Part shown: positions 45,427-58,544 of the stretch, piece by piece | Position numbering within the stretch: the first letter of the stretch is position 1 | Layout of the letters: each line of letters begins with the position of its first letter | Assembly: GCA_003008705.1 (NCBI GenBank) | Contig: PDUO01000097.1 | Span: 29,418-93,417, forward strand | Source: Pezicula radicicola | Lineage: Eukaryota; Ascomycota; Leotiomycetes; Helotiales; Dermateaceae | Direction of reading: 5' to 3' | Length of the DNA: 64,000 nt | Position numbers and translations under genes: made by a program | Notes under the pieces: generated by a model | The model's database searches: none | The model's input: the letters and a program-made list of their open reading frames with translations, nothing else | What the model was told of the DNA's origin: nothing

Positions 45427-48400
45427 TTACGGTCCAACATTATACTTGAGCTTGATGCCCATAGCCGCCAGCTCAACATCAAGGTACTTCAAGACGCCAG
45501 GCACCGCGACAATCGTGGTGTTCTCGCCTCCAATCCACTGCTGCCCTTCACCATCTTCCCAGATTTCCCCCTTTTCTCTACCACTCCAACCCTCAGACGG
45601 GACGGCACATCTTCGACACCTCACAACACCTGTTCCTCTCTTCCGAGGAGCAAATGCACTCACGGTGGGTTGCGTACTCAAGAAAGTACCGCACTCTTTA
45701 CAAATCCACGTCTTAGTGTAGTCAGAGCAATTGAGCAGACGGTCCTGAAGCAAGAAGGCCGTCCCGTGAGCAAGCAGAGAATCACGCTCCATCTCCCCTA
45801 CACGGATACCACCTCCCTTTTTACGACCCTTGATCGGTTGTCCTGTGAGTTGCGTAACTGGTCCGGTGGTTCGGACTTGGTACTTGTCGTTCACCATGTG
45901 ACGAAGACGTTGGTAGTAGACGACTCCAATGTAGATATCTGCATGAAGTTCCTCGCCAGTAATACCTGAGTACATTGGCTCGTTCCCGTGATAATTGTAC
46001 CCGGCCTTCATAAGTTGATGTCCGAAATAATTGCCTGCCGTATTTTCTTCATCGAAGCGGAAAGGCGTACTGTCTTGCGCAAGACCGTGCAGGGCTCCTG
46101 CTTTTCCAGCAAGTGACTCGACAAACATACCGATGGTCATACGTGAGGGGAAAGCATGGGGATTGATAATAACGTCTGGTTGGATGCCGGATTCCGAGAA
46201 AGGCATATCGATGCTAGGCCATTTTTGAGAGCACACACCCTTTTGTCCATGACGAGAAGAGAACTTGTCACCGATGACGGGTGATCGAGGCACGCGAAAT
46301 TTGACTGATATGGACTGTGCAGGTTCGTTACCGTTCTCGTTACCGATCACTCGGACTTCTTCGACAAACGCGAGCTCGTGATCTTTGTATTTCTCGAAAT
46401 GCGTGATTCCGTCCCGGTTCACGAGGTCACCATTTGCATCGGGAGAGACAGTATGCCAGGCACAGATAAGATCGCCATCCTGGAGTGCACGGCCAATGTG
46501 AGGCAAACCGTCATTGTCTATCGCGGCTTTCCACTCTGCCTTGATAAGTCCACCGGGTGCAAAGCCAAAGAGTTTCTTGACGTTCTTGGCCGATCGTGAC
46601 TTGTTGCCGCCTTCTTCCAAGTCAATCTTCTTGACTTTATAGATGGTTCCGTGACCGAATCCGCGTTCATGGGCTGACTTGTTAATTATCATAGCGTCGT
46701 CCATGTCATATCCAGTGTATGAGATGACGGCGACGACGGCGTTCATACCATTGGGGAAATTGTCAAACCCGTACTCATTGTGCAAGGGTGCTCGAACAAT
46801 TGGTGTCTGTCCAGTTTGGAGTCGATATGTCTTGTTATCTGCTCTGTATCGTGTCGCCGTTCCCGGAGTTCCCATAGATTGTTTACCCATCTGACATTGG
46901 TACATGTTTCTGGGGGATTGGTTAAAGTCGGAGAAAGGAGTCATGTTAGCGAGAATGGAGAGGATGTTGGTGGGATCAAATTCCACGTGAGTGGATTCTC
47001 CAGAGATAATTTCGGGTTCCGTAACCGCAATCGACATGAAAGCTTGTTCCATAGGTCCGACAAAATCCTCCTTGTCGAGGGGTAAGTATTTAACAGGTCT
47101 GATCATTCGTGATCTTGCAGCGGCTAAATAGATACCTGGATACGATCCACCTTGTGACGCAGGAACATAACCAATCTCAAGCTCTTTAGGGACTCCATGA
47201 GTACCTTCAACTTTCCAAAAACGCAAAGTGTCGCCGATTCTAAGAGCCTGCTTCGGTGTACACCAACCCAGAATCTTGCCATCAAGCATTACTACTACGC
47301 TCTCGTCCGTAGATGATGAACCAGTGCCCACAACACCGAGGTCCGTTACCAGCTGGGGGATTTTCGAAACATCGACTGCGTGAGTGAGAATCTTGCACTT
47401 ATGTGAAAGATGGTTGAGAAGACCACAGGGACTTCCATCGGGAGTGTGGACAGGACATAGGAAGCCCCAACTCTCCGGCAGCAACTTTCGTACGGTGGTC
47501 GTCTTTAATTGGGCGAAGAAACTACCTCTGTGCACCATGCGGAAATGGCTAATAAATCGCAAAAAGTTGATCTTTTCTGCCACGACAGTGAAACCCGAAA
47601 CTTGCTGCAAATCAAGACCTGTTGGACTGACGAGGTTGCCAGTAGACATGAAGTACTCTAGAGCTCCTCCGATATTTTCATTCAGTCTGCTGAAGATCTT
47701 TGCTGGGAATTCTTTTGCGAAGGTTTGCGAGATAAAACTATGCTCGGGGTTTTTGCGTATCCAATCACGGAACACCAGCTTCAATGAAGTCTGTAGTAAG
47801 TCGTCCAGGCGCTCTTTAACAATCTGGGCGTATAAAAATCCACCGAGTAGAATCTCTTGGTTTTGTACGGCATCAGGATTATCCACTGCACAGTCTCCTT
47901 GGACTAAAGCAAATAACTTTCTCGTCATGAACATTAACATTCTATACTTATCTCTATCCTGGGATTCTGTGACATCGACATTTCCAAGATGAGGAAGAAC
48001 AATCTTTCGCAGAAACTCGCTTCCGGCATCGTAGTTTGACATGGTATCAGGCACATCAAGGGTGACTCGAAATTTCTGCCCCAGGAATGCACGCGCCTTC
48101 GTCTTTGTGTAGAGGTTGTGGGAGGTTGCGGATTCCTTGAAAGATCGCAACATCAGTTCGACTCGATCAGTCAAGAAGGTGTTCTCGGCTCCCTTCGAGT
48201 CTTTGACGCCGACAATACCCTCGAAAATTTCTCGATCGTTGGTGTCCACCAACGCCTTCATGATCATCATAACAGGCACTAAAAATTCATTCTTCCGCCA
48301 TGAGAACCGGAAGATGGTCCCTCCATCGGTGAGATAGTGCAGGACGTTGGTCTGCGAAGTTTCGTCGGGCCGTACGGAACGGACCAAGATACCGTAAGCG

Positions 48401-49114
48401 CTGTATGTAGGTCCTCTGCCCTTGAAAGAAGGACGCTCAATGGCCATGGGGAAATTTCTTCTGTTAACGATGAGTAGACGAATGAGTTTCTCAATACCGT
48501 TCACAATAAAATATCCACCCAATTCTTCGGCCTCTTCCTTGTTCTGTACAAGCTTCGCAGGGGAGTTGTTTTCGAGATGGCATCGGTTTGACTTGGAGAT
48601 GTTAATTGGCCATCGAGCCTAAAGCAGGCGGCATACATACCTTCAGCATAATTGGTAATTGGCCTAGATCTCTGACAAACTCTTTGGGGTCTCCTCCATT
48701 AATTTTATATTCGAACCTTGCACTAAATTTTCCTCGATACGTAACATGCCTCTCTCTACATTCCGCAGGTAAAATCTCTCGATTTCTGGTGGAATATTTG
48801 TTTGAGGCGGGGAGCATCGACTTCTCGAGGAAAACATCCTTTATCTTGATATCTAGTCTGTTCTTACCCTTGGGTCCTGTACGGTCATCCCCATCGAAGT
48901 ATGTCTTGGTTCCAATGTCTTTCAGGGCTTGCGCAAGTAGTCCATCCTTCTCGAGGATGGCATTGTACGACTCGATATGGGGATTGATGGCAGCTTGAAG
49001 AGCTGGGTATGCGCTGTGATCCTTGGGCGGATTTCGAAACAGCTTCTCTCTGCGGACAGTATGAAATTCGTGATCCCATTTGGTGCTTGTAGGGGCGGTC
49101 GCCGAGGGAGCCAT
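45427..49114 (-). CDS. RPA135: RNA polymerase I second-largest subunit RPA135
   Basis: Catalytic-core subunit of RNA polymerase I, which makes the large rRNA precursor in the nucleolus. Two exons, 49114-48641 and 48591-45427, are joined across a 49-nt intron (GTATGT...AAG) giving 1212 aa, the normal size (about 1200). The start MAPSATAPTSTKWDHEF leads directly into the conserved lobe. Diagnostic blocks: GGYFIVNGIEKLIRLLI, LPESWGFLCPVHTPDGSPCG, YTGYDMDDAMIINKSAHERG (hybrid-binding), GDKFSSRHGQKGVCSQKW, and the C-terminal zinc-binding CKECGTFLS plus VRCRRCA near the end. RPA135 rather than RPB2 or RPC2 is supported by ADNKTYRLQTGQTPIVR and by the C-terminal motif spacing. The gene is divergent from ARL8, sharing a 1.1-kb promoter interval. 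Confidence 0.96.
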
Positions 49115-50237
49115 GTTGCAGCTGCGACGATGTTATTGTTAGTTGTAGCTTCCTCGGTCGTGATGTTCTTACTTTACTGTACAAGGATAACCAATAACGA
49201 CAGCGGGAGGGGGAGTGCTCAATTACTTACAGCCTAACCTATGACAGCCGATTCCCGCTGTGCAATTATATCCTCAAAGGTTCCGGCCCTCACTACTGGC
49301 AGGTAGGTAGGGACGATGGACACTGCCGCTGCAAGATCTTTCGTCAAAAATTATTCTCGGTTACCGCCCCACACGTGGTGATAGGTTTTCTTATCACTCA
49401 GTCACTGCGGCGCAAGCACAAGCCTCTTCTCTAGCCTTCCTTAGTGGATTTCGCAGCCACCAGTGAAGCTGCACCGTCGAATGCATCTGATCAAAGCTGC
49501 TGCTTTGCTGTGTGCGAGGCCAGAAGAATACAGTAGTCCGGAAACCAGTTGCTGCCCAAGACCACTCACTTCCAGGCACCTCTCTTTGGGTCGTCAACGA
49601 CGTCGCACTGTGCACTCTGCCGCCGCATCAATCAAGACAGCCAGTCAGCCAGAGAGGATAGACAGACAGCAGCACTCCGATCTCCAGTCTTTCTCCAGTC
49701 TCCATCCAGTCCAGCCCAGTGCCTCCCCCATACCTTACCTTACCTTACCTGCCTTACCCATAGTCATAGTCATATTCATACCTCCTCATAATCGACCTAC
49801 CTGTCTCCATCCTTCAATCCGTCACGCCAGTCTTCTACTTACTCCCACTCTCCTTTACATCATTGTTTGCTTTTTATCAAACCCACTGTGGTATTAATTC
49901 CCCGGTTCTAATTCATTGCCGAAAGAAAGGGTGTGGAGCTTGGGGCACTTCTGTTCGTGCTTCTTTTTGGGATCTCGTCACAGGCACAAGCGCTTCATCC
50001 GATCGCTACACCGTCACCCTGCGACCAGACTGCCGCTGCAATTATTTGACACTGGTTTACATTTGTTCTACAGCAACAGCTACGCAATCTATCTGGGGTC
50101 CGCACCTCTATAGCTTCACCATCGACTTGCATCCCCGCCCGACGATCCAAGCAGCCTTGCGCGACTTTCAGGCAACCAGCCGCCCTGGAGAGTAGGGACC
50201 GTCAACAGCACTTACGGCACTTACAAATTGCGATCGA
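49115..50237. promoter_or_regulatory. Shared promoter interval of RPA135 and ARL8
   Basis: About 1.1 kb between two divergent housekeeping genes, so it must hold both promoters and leaders. A CCTTA pentanucleotide run lies at about 49735-49755. No coding region is supported; long plus-strand frames at 49463-49897 are low-complexity leader sequence. Confidence 0.55.
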
Positions 50238-51107
50238 ATGATCATGGCAGGTCTATTTAAAAGGGTGTATGATTGGTTGTTGAGGCTGTTCTGGTAGGTT
50301 TGAATACCGCTGTGTCAGTACGGAAGGAGCTGTTGTGCGATGCGCGAACAAAAGCAAATTTCCACAGCACTCTCCTCCCCTTGATTGCGGTTTTATGTTG
50401 CTGACCGAGTGCTTTTAATGAACAGGGCCACGGAGATGGATATCACGATGATAGGGCTGCAAAATGCCGGCAAGACATCACTGTTGCGAGTGTTGGCGGT
50501 AAGAGCCCCAGTCTTGTTCCCACGATGCTGCGCACATGCTGATATATCTTCCATGAACAGGGCGGAGAGTTCACCCTCGAGTACGTCCCTCCCATCGTGC
50601 GATAGACCTGACCTTTGCTCTAAGGCGGGGTGCTTTGCGATACCCCACTACCATTTGGCCCCACTTCGAGAACCTCTGAACTGACCATATCTCTGCAGTT
50701 CCATTCCTACCGTTGGATTCAACATGAAGCGCGTGCAAAAGGGCCATGTGACATTGAAGTGTTGGGATCTTGGAGGGCAACCTCGATTTCGGTCCATGTG
50801 GGAGAGATATTGCCGAGGTGTGAACGCCATCGTCTTTATCGTCGACTCGGCAGACACCGACGCTCTCCCTATTGCAAAAGAAGAACTTCATGAGCTTCTC
50901 GAAAAGCCCGTATTGGAAGGAATCCCCTTGCTCGTACTCGGCAATAAGTCGGATCTCGAAGAGAAGCTCTCAGTCGACGAGTTGATCGAAGCCTTAGACC
51001 TAAAGAGCATCTCCCATCGCGAAGTGAGCTGTTACGGCATAAGTGCAAAAGAAGAAACAAACCTGGATGCCGTCTTGCAATGGCTCGTGGCTCGTGCTAC
51101 CCACTAA
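50238..51107 (+). CDS. ARL8: ARL8-type small GTPase
   Basis: ARF-like GTPase that in other eukaryotes sits on lysosomes/vacuoles and links them to kinesin movement. Four exons, 50238-50293, 50426-50498, 50561-50580 and 50699-51107, keep frame and give 185 aa; ATG 50244 (two codons later) may be the true start and yields [17 protein letters not shown], the amphipathic N-terminal helix typical of ARL8, without the Gly2 myristoylation site of ARFs. Motifs: P-loop GLQNAGKTS, switch 1 [30 protein letters not shown] (nearly identical to animal ARL8), NKSD and the ISAKEE guanine-binding motif. Exon 3 is only 20 nt. Adjacent to RPA135 in divergent orientation. Confidence 0.96.
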
Positions 51108-52623
51108 GTTGCTGTAGCCTTAGGAGATTTCGATATGGTCCACGCTTGCGGACATGTAATGACGATTACGAAGTGATGGAAGACAAAACATTCTCTTACG
51201 GTCTGCAAGGACCTCTATATCTCCTCGCCCACAGCACCCTATTCATTTTTATGATTTTCCCTTCTCTGCCACCAGTTTGGGCGGCCGGCATCGGGTATTC
51301 GCCTACCTTATGTCCTTTTTCTGACGCACCATGTCTGCAACGACCGAGACGACCTTTGATGACGAGCGTTCCTGCATCAGCAGTCTCGGAGGAGAGACGT
51401 GCTAGATTTCTTGTTTTCTTTGTTGAGCATTTCAGTGTTTTGGAGGAGAGGTAGTGTCGGGGGCATCATCGTTTGGTGTTTTGGGTAGTCTGGGTTTGCC
51501 TTTAATATAACGGCATTTTCTATGCTCATCTGCTTGTCTGCTCATCTGCTCAACCCGTGTGACTTGTGTGATGGAGGCGTTCTCTTGAAAATCCTTAGTC
51601 TGTGTGGAAGTTGACCACGCGGGCCACCACACCACGCCCTGGAGTAGTGAGAAGAGGCTCAGTCTGCCAGGTCCATATTGGTGACTCGATGGCCTTGTTG
51701 TGAATGCGCCTTGGATCCAATATTGCACGGCAACAGTGAGGGACGGTCTTGCGGCGCATAGGATAAGTTGATGGGCGTCTAAGTCGCATATAATAGGCCG
51801 TTTTAATCAATTCACTGCAGAGAATTGTGAGGAAGGGAAGATCCTTTGGGGGGATGGTAAGGGAAATGGGGACGGATTTCACAGCGATTCAAGTTACACA
51901 CAGACCACTTGGATGGATTGATGCGTTGGCAATGATGCTAGGTCAACCCTTGCGCGCAGCTATCATCCTGAATGGGTGGAATGGAAAGGGGATGATTGGT
52001 GAATAACCGAGGCAATTTGGTGCGTATTGTTTGGCTGAGGTGTGTGTTTGCCGAAGTGCGGATGGGATGAAGCCTTGCTTGAAGACGACAAGATATTTAG
52101 AAGACGTCAGTTTGTGCCTTGCAGGAGGAGGCTGAGGTATATAGATGAATGATTTAAATCGAGCTAGGCAATACAAATATTGAATCTTAGGTAGGTTCTC
52201 GAATCTGCCATCACCTGTCTATAAGAACTAAGGATTCTGCCGCGCAATCCTTTAACCTTGAACAGTGAATTGGACGATGCTGAGTTCGTGATGGTGTTCG
52301 TGAGCGATAAAGGAAGCAACACAGCCACCCTCGTCCCAGCTATTCCGGATCACCTACCACGCTCTTTAAAAGCTTTCCAACCACCTTCGCACACCTACTT
52401 CTACCTATCTCGTCTCCTACACAGGCCATCACTGCCGTCGCATAATATCGCATAGCAAGTTTCACATCTTCTTTCGTGCTTGCTTGCGGGACGAACTCCT
52501 ACGTCACATTCCCGTGCCACGGTTAAGCGTGTTGTTTCCGGCCACGAAATTTCCCCTCCTCCCCGGATAAACGATCCTCGTGCAAGAGTTCTCTCCACAT
52601 CATCAAGTCAACTGCATCTCAAG
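51108..52623. other. Intergenic
   Basis: 3' flank of ARL8 and promoter of the RCR gene. A minus-strand frame of 95 codons at 51595-51882 has no recognisable family or codon signal and is not called. No repeat or RNA gene recognised. Confidence 0.55.
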
Positions 52624-53249
52624 ATGGCGCCCTCACGAGTCCTTGCTATGCTCGCTCCGAGACAGACTCTTACTAGTGGAGATGACAATGACAACGATGA
52701 GTAGTAAGTTCTTTTGTTCCTTTGCCACAAGGCAGCACCACACTACCCTGGACGCCAACTGTAAGGCTAACTCCTCACCTCAGCTGCAACATCTATGGCT
52801 GCTATTCCTCCTGGGACAACTGGGGCCGTTGGGTTGCACTTGTCGTAATCATTATCGCCATAATCCTCATCGCCTTCACGTTCTCCTGCATCAACTCTCG
52901 TCGTCGTCGCCGTCGGGGCATGGCACCTATGTACGGCACCGGCTGGATGGCAAAGCCTCCGGCTGGTAACTACTACGGAAACGGTCAAAACTCGTACTAC
53001 GCTGGAGGAGGACAGTATGGATACGGACAACCTGCTCCGCCATACAGTCCACCCACACACCCACCTTTCGGAAACCAAATGACGGGCAATACCTTCAATA
53101 GTAACGAGGGGTACTACGGTCATCATGGAAATAACGACTTCGAACTACAGCAGCCACAAACCGCATACCAGCCTCAACGTGGTGGAGATCCAGTTTACGA
53201 CGCCCCAGAAGGACCCCCACCAAAGAAGGGTGATGGAATTATCAGATAG
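52624..53249 (+). CDS. RCR-type membrane protein (chitin/Congo-red resistance)
   Basis: Two exons, 52624-52703 and 52784-53249, give 181 aa; the junction makes DEYCNIYGCYSSWDNWGRW. Layout: short N-terminal luminal segment with two or three Cys, one membrane span WVALVVIIIAIILIAF (about residues 42-60), the basic stop-transfer RRRRRRG, and a Tyr/Gly/Pro/Gln-rich cytosolic tail with PPYSPP-like PY motifs. This matches the RCR family (Saccharomyces Rcr1/Rcr2), which regulates chitin deposition and plasma-membrane protein trafficking, with PY motifs recruiting the Rsp5 ubiquitin ligase. The role here is inferred from architecture. The next gene downstream has a similar plan. Confidence 0.85.
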
Positions 53250-54784
53250 ATACAGGGCGGTAGGAGACAGGTGAAGATGATAATACCCTTGGGACCATGG
53301 GGAAGATTGATGCTGTTGGATGAATTTGTAATGCTAAGGTATGATGATTTGGGAATGGTTGTCTTCTGGAGTTTAGGGGATATCGCAAAACGAACTTGGT
53401 CCATCGACCTTTTAGAAAGAGGCAATGGGGAGGGGGAAGACACGGTGGGATACCGAGGTTCTGGTCGAATGGATCATCAGACTGTCCTTAAATGGTAATG
53501 CAGATACGAAGTACGAATATCTCTTTAATTGAAAACAAAATCCACTTAACTACGCAGTAGACCTGATTTGTGATTCTGCGGTTGTGAAGTCTTTGGTCAC
53601 ACCACTGCAGAGTGGAAAACGGTCTTGTACGACATATGTACGGAGTACTTTGTATAAATCAATCAATAGATTAATCACAGGCAGAAGACGCCAATGATTC
53701 AGATAGAAAGTCTCGCGTCTCCTCCTAACCCCCCAAAAGCGATAGGTCTGGTGCTCCCTTGCCTTTGAAATGACAAGCCAAGTTGTCCAAGAACTCTCAA
53801 GAACTCTGATCGTCGCCCTGTTCTCAGTATTTGCGCTGCACAACTCGGCTCTTCTGAAATTTATCGTATCGTATCGTATCGTACTTACTTCTCTCCCAAG
53901 TCCCAACGAACCTGTCCTGTTCTCTGCAGACATTTCCGACGCGCGTCCTTCCCAGCCACAGGTTGATATCCTACGCCACACCAACAATCACGTGTATATT
54001 AAATCACTTCCTTAAGGTACCTTCTTAACTTAGCCACGGGGAGTTTAAACTCAATCTCATTTAGCGCCGAATACCCCTGACAATCATCACGGAGCGACGG
54101 GAGGGTCAAAGCGAAGGGTCGTTTGTTCTCGAGCGAAGAATGCGAGCATGAACTTCTTCTTCCCTTTCTTTGCTTTCCCCGTCGCCTCATCGTCTTCTTC
54201 GACTTGACGTCGTCCCAACTATTGTCATTCCTTTTGTGAAATCCCCCAACTGCCATCCGGTCCTCTGCGAAGTCTCACGAATAAGATATTTTCCTTCACG
54301 TACGAGAAAGCCGAGAAGTTTGAAAATAGATGCGACCAAGAGTTCGGTCTCACGACATTACTGCACAGCCCGACAGCCCTCTCGCCTCCGTTCCACCTGC
54401 TACCGTTTTCACCACCAAGACTCGCCGTTGCTTGCTCGACTGTGCATCGTGACATATCCTGCCTCACGGCCACTGGCAGCACCATAATTTCGAATTTCTA
54501 ATTTATGTTCCGCTGTTCAGCGACGGTAGCCAACTTCAACTGTCTTTTTGGTTGTTGATGTCTGTCGCGCAGGAGCAAGCCGAACCGAAGTTCTGATAAG
54601 CGGTCGATCATAAGTTTAGGGAAATTGAGCGATGAAGTAAGGAGGATCCGCGCGATTTGAGACGAACACTACGACTGTTCTTGTGGATTGATATTCGACC
54701 TGTCCCCGTTCGATATTGCTTCTCTCTTGACCCTACGCCCATTTGAAGGAAGGAATAATTATTGGGAAGGGAACAGCATTCACG
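53250..54784. other. Intergenic and leader of the fibroin-3-like gene
   Basis: No supported gene. An ATCGT pentanucleotide run (four units) lies at about 53863-53882. The stretch 54170-54784 probably holds promoter and 5' UTR. Confidence 0.55.
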
Positions 54785-56435
54785 ATGCCTCATATCTCAG
54801 AGGCGATGCAGAGGAGTGTGAGGAGAGGGGCTCTGGAGAAAGTGGGGGAGATTGTTGTGAGGAGTCTACTTGGGAAAAGAGGAATTACAGATGAGGTCTC
54901 GAGTGTCAAGGACTCATTCAGCAGCTGGGACAATTGTATGGCGGCGACATATTGCAAGTAAGTATTCCGCCGCTTATAATTAACGGATTCAATTATAGCT
55001 AACTTCTGCTAGATGGCCTGTTATAATTGGTATAATTGTCGGTGGTTTAATTATATTTTCCGTCCTGTGGTGTATTATTCGGTGCGCATGCTGTGGGATG
55101 TCCTGCTGCTGCTCATGTTTTTCGTTCCTCAAGTGTTGCGATTGTTGCGGAGGCTGTTGCGATGGCAAGAAGGACAAACCACACAAGCACCTCGACCAGT
55201 ACAACAGCCCACCGCGAGATCAAGGATACCAAGCTCCAGCACCAATGATGGGCGGTGGATTATCTGCACCAGCAGCTGGTCCTCCACAATACGCCCAATT
55301 CGAGATTGGAAAAAGTGGATTGGCTGTGACCCCAACACCTCTATCTGAGGACGCACTGCCACCTATGCCAAGCTGGGAATCAGCCAGTAAGAAGCGTATT
55401 ATCGATGACGACGAAAAGGACGGAATGGAGATGAGTTCCTTGGAGCCATCGACTGGCCAGAAGGTTCCCCTCATAGGAGGCGCCGTATCACCAGGCAGTT
55501 TGAGTCACGGAGGTGCAAGCCCTATGGAAGGTCAAAGTCCATTCGGAGCTCATCCTGGACAGGGTGGACAGAATGGTTACATGGGCATTGGAGGTGCTAG
55601 CCCTGTTGATGCATACGGACAAAACCAGAACGCTTTCAATCAAAATGGAAGAGGCTTTGGTGGACCGCAGAACGGCCCTGGAATGGGTGGTCCACAGGAC
55701 AGATACGGCTCACCCGCACCTCAAGGCATGAACCGAGGCTACGGTTCCCCAGCACCACAGCAAATGGGTAGAGGGTACGGACCTAATTCGCCTCAAGACA
55801 TGTATGGAAATACAACGCCAGGGGGCTACGCCCGCCAACCACCGCAGCGGCAATTCTCGAATGACTCTTATGGGCCTAACGGCCCACAGAGACAATACTC
55901 CGGCTCTTCAGCTCGTCCTTACCAGGACAACCAATACGGCAATGTCATGCCACCACCAAACCGTGGGCCCTCACGTGGACCAGGTGGACCAGGCCGAATG
56001 GCATCTCCACCTTTGATGAACAACTCTGGTTTCGACTTCGGCGGGCAACAGCAGCAGCAACAATATGGTGGTCGCCCCTCTCCACCTCCTCAGGAGTACG
56101 GTCAGCAACAATATGATGAACCGCAACAATACAACTCCCGCTCATCCCCACCTCCCCTGCAAATGCCCTTCGGCGGCCCCCCACCAGGAGCTCGTTCAAC
56201 CCCAAGATTAGAACAGCAGCAGAGCGGCAACCAACGCGGCTATTTTGACCAACCCGCAGGAGGTAGTACAGCACCTCCTTACGCGAGCAGGAGTCCTCCT
56301 CCACAGGAGCAAGCCACGTACCCTGGATACAGGCCCTATCAGCCACCAGCGCAATCGCAGCAAGGCCCACCACAGGTATTAACGCCTGGTGGTGGAGGAC
56401 GACAGCCTGATCGATGGGACCCAGTTTCCCATTAG
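54785..56435 (+). CDS. Fibroin-3-related single-span membrane protein
   Basis: Two exons, 54785-54957 and 55013-56435, give 531 aa. Start at MPHISEAMQRSVRRG (54785) is preferred over an in-frame ATG 14 codons upstream because fungal relatives begin here. Architecture: N-terminal segment with SSWDNCMAATYC, a membrane span from WPVIIGIIVGGLIIFSVLWC (about 59-78), a dense Cys cluster (CACCGMSCCCSCF, CCDCCGGCC; about 81-113) likely palmitoylated, then a 400-residue Gln/Gly/Pro/Ser/Tyr-rich tail with recurrent YGSPAPQ-like units and a Q-tract. Ascomycete homologues are annotated fibroin-3 related; a wall or plasma-membrane role is inferred only. The 5' region through the span and Cys cluster is conserved, and the tail is low complexity. 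Confidence 0.85.
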
Positions 56436-57366
56436 AGAGGTTGAATGGGCTATTGAATGGCTAATGACGACGACGTGATGACTTTCTCATCCCTTGACCA
56501 CAGAATGGGCAGGAGGCTGCATTGATACATTGAACTGTACATGTTCATAAAGGATGGCTGGATACCAAAACCCCGCATTGCCTATATCCATATTTCATTT
56601 CTTGTTTGTGTTGCTACATTCGTTGGCTCGTCGAGCTTGGTCGTACCTGGAGTATATGGGATCTCGATGTCTATTTTCTTGTTTTTGTCGAATCTTGTTG
56701 AATATGTATAAACTGCATCTACTGGATAGTAGCATTTTCTGGCGTTTTGATAGCTCTAGCTACGTAGAGAGAGGCGAGAGGCAGAGAGGCCTTAGGAGTT
56801 GAATAAATGAAAAGTATATAGTTACAACTTCATATCCTAGCATAATCTTTCCACAAGTGATTATGAAATATTTCAAGCACAAGCCAACTCAGAGCAAGGA
56901 ATCAGTTGATATATCAGAATGCTCAGTGAGTTCTAAACAAGAACAGAATGCCTCAAGACACTTTTAATCAACAACAAGCAAGCAAGCAAAGATTATTACA
57001 TGCTGAAAATCAATGATTAGTTGATTCGCTGTACCATACAATAAAAAACAAACAACCTACTGATCACCCAAGTCCCGCGCTCACCATCAAACTCATAGCT
57101 CCCATCACTGAATCAAATTCCTACCTTGACACCACAGAATCACAACATTACTCCCTCTCACCCTCTGTCGCTCACTCCATAACCTCGTCCGTTTATTTCT
57201 TCTCCTTTACAACTACAAAACGACATAAACACTAGAGTAAACGACAAAACAAACAGCAAAGTAAGGTGCAAAGTAAACGATAAAATAAGCAAACGACAAA
57301 AGGAACAAGCAACAAACAAAACGAAGACGAAAAGAAGCCCGAACTCAGAATTAAGAGTCTAGAAGG
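56436..57366. other. Intergenic
   Basis: 3' flank of the fibroin-3-like gene and A-rich leader of the small Cys-rich gene. A run of ACGACAAAA/AACAAAC-like motifs at about 57215-57330. Nothing else recognised. Confidence 0.55.
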
Positions 57367-57998
57367 ATGTGTATTGAAACACAAACTTATTTCCAAAACT
57401 GTTCTCATACTCAGAGTTATATTTCTACTACTGGGCCTTATTGTCCCACCACGTCCACCACAACCACATCCTCTTCAACACCGAATCCCCAGAGCTCAAA
57501 AGACAGATGTCCATCTCCTCTTCAAATCGAATATGAAACCCAACCCGGTCTCTGTTTTACCTGTCTTGGTTCGGTTCCTTTTACACCTAAACTAGAACGG
57601 GTTTTTTATCGTGTATGTTTTTTTTTTCTTCTTCTTTCTTTCCTTCTCTTACTTTCACATTAGAAAGTTGAAGCTGATGTCTTTGTGTGGGTATATAGCA
57701 TTGTTTTGTTTCTATAGTGTGTGGTCATGAATATGAACATATACTTACAGATGTGGAACGGGATAGAGAGGATGAGGATGTGGTTCTTGTTACGCCTGTA
57801 AGGGGGGTATGTCCTGATTGTTCTGCTTGTTGTGCTATTATGGAGGAGAGGGCAAGTAAGATGCCGAGGGAGTTTGAGGGGTTGAGGAGGAGGAGGGTGG
57901 ATGGTGGTGATGGGGTGGAGATGGAGAGGAGTAGGGCTCCGAGTTTTAGGGGGGGTGTATATGTTGAGATGGTTGAGGGGGAGGGGTTTCATGATTAG
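57367..57998 (+). CDS. Small Cys-rich protein, unknown
   Basis: Two exons, 57367-57610 and 57718-57998 (GTGTAT donor, TATAG acceptor), give 174 aa. Paired cysteines recur: CIETQTYFQNC with SH, GPYC, CFTC, CGHEYEH and CPDCSACC, a pattern suggesting a structural zinc-binding protein of the kind common as short uncharacterised fungal proteins. The middle is Thr/Ser-rich; the C-terminal third is acidic-basic (ERDREDED, RRRRVDGG). No signal peptide, no membrane span. The second exon is strongly purine-skewed on the plus strand. No family name can be given. The frame across the intron and the conserved Cys pairing support that it is real. Confidence 0.6.
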
Positions 57999-58544
57999 TT
58001 TAGTGGGGGGAAGGAGGAAGGGGAGTTTGTGAGTGTGTTGGTGAGGGATTAAGGTTTTGAGGTTTTGAGGGTGGTGGTGTTGGTTCTTCTCTGCTTACCT
58101 CTGATTGCTATTAAGGAGGATAATAGATGGAGGAATAGACTGTCTTTACTGATTATTAAGTACTGGTTTTAGGTAGAAGTTAAATGCATGGTTTATGATT
58201 GTAGGATTGGGAGGGTTTAGATGTAGGTAGAGTAGAGTAGATACTATTTAATTCAAAATAATAGGTTTTAGAGATTGATGTTTGTGCTGTAGTGTGTAGA
58301 AAATGTAGGGATTTGTACTTGCTAGGAGCTTGTACTTAGAATTCTATTATTGCGGTAAAATTTTCAGGAAATGCTGACAAGCTTGACGTTGCTATTGTGG
58401 TTTAAGCATAAACTCTTAGCACGACGCAATAAGCTTGTAGTAGAAAATGGGAAAGGCAAGGATTTGTAGACGGAAAAGACTGTAGGTTACACATTATGTA
58501 TATAGATGTTAACGTTCCCCCAAGTCAAACCCAAAACATACATT
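57999..58544. other. Intergenic between convergent genes
   Basis: Shared 3' flanks; purine-rich at first, then AT-rich. No feature recognised. Confidence 0.6.

Noticed and set aside
47384..47992. 202-codon plus-strand frame
   Set aside because: Shadow of RPA135.
51595..51882. 95-codon minus-strand frame between ARL8 and the RCR gene
   Set aside because: No motif, homology or splice evidence; may be chance in transcribed flank.
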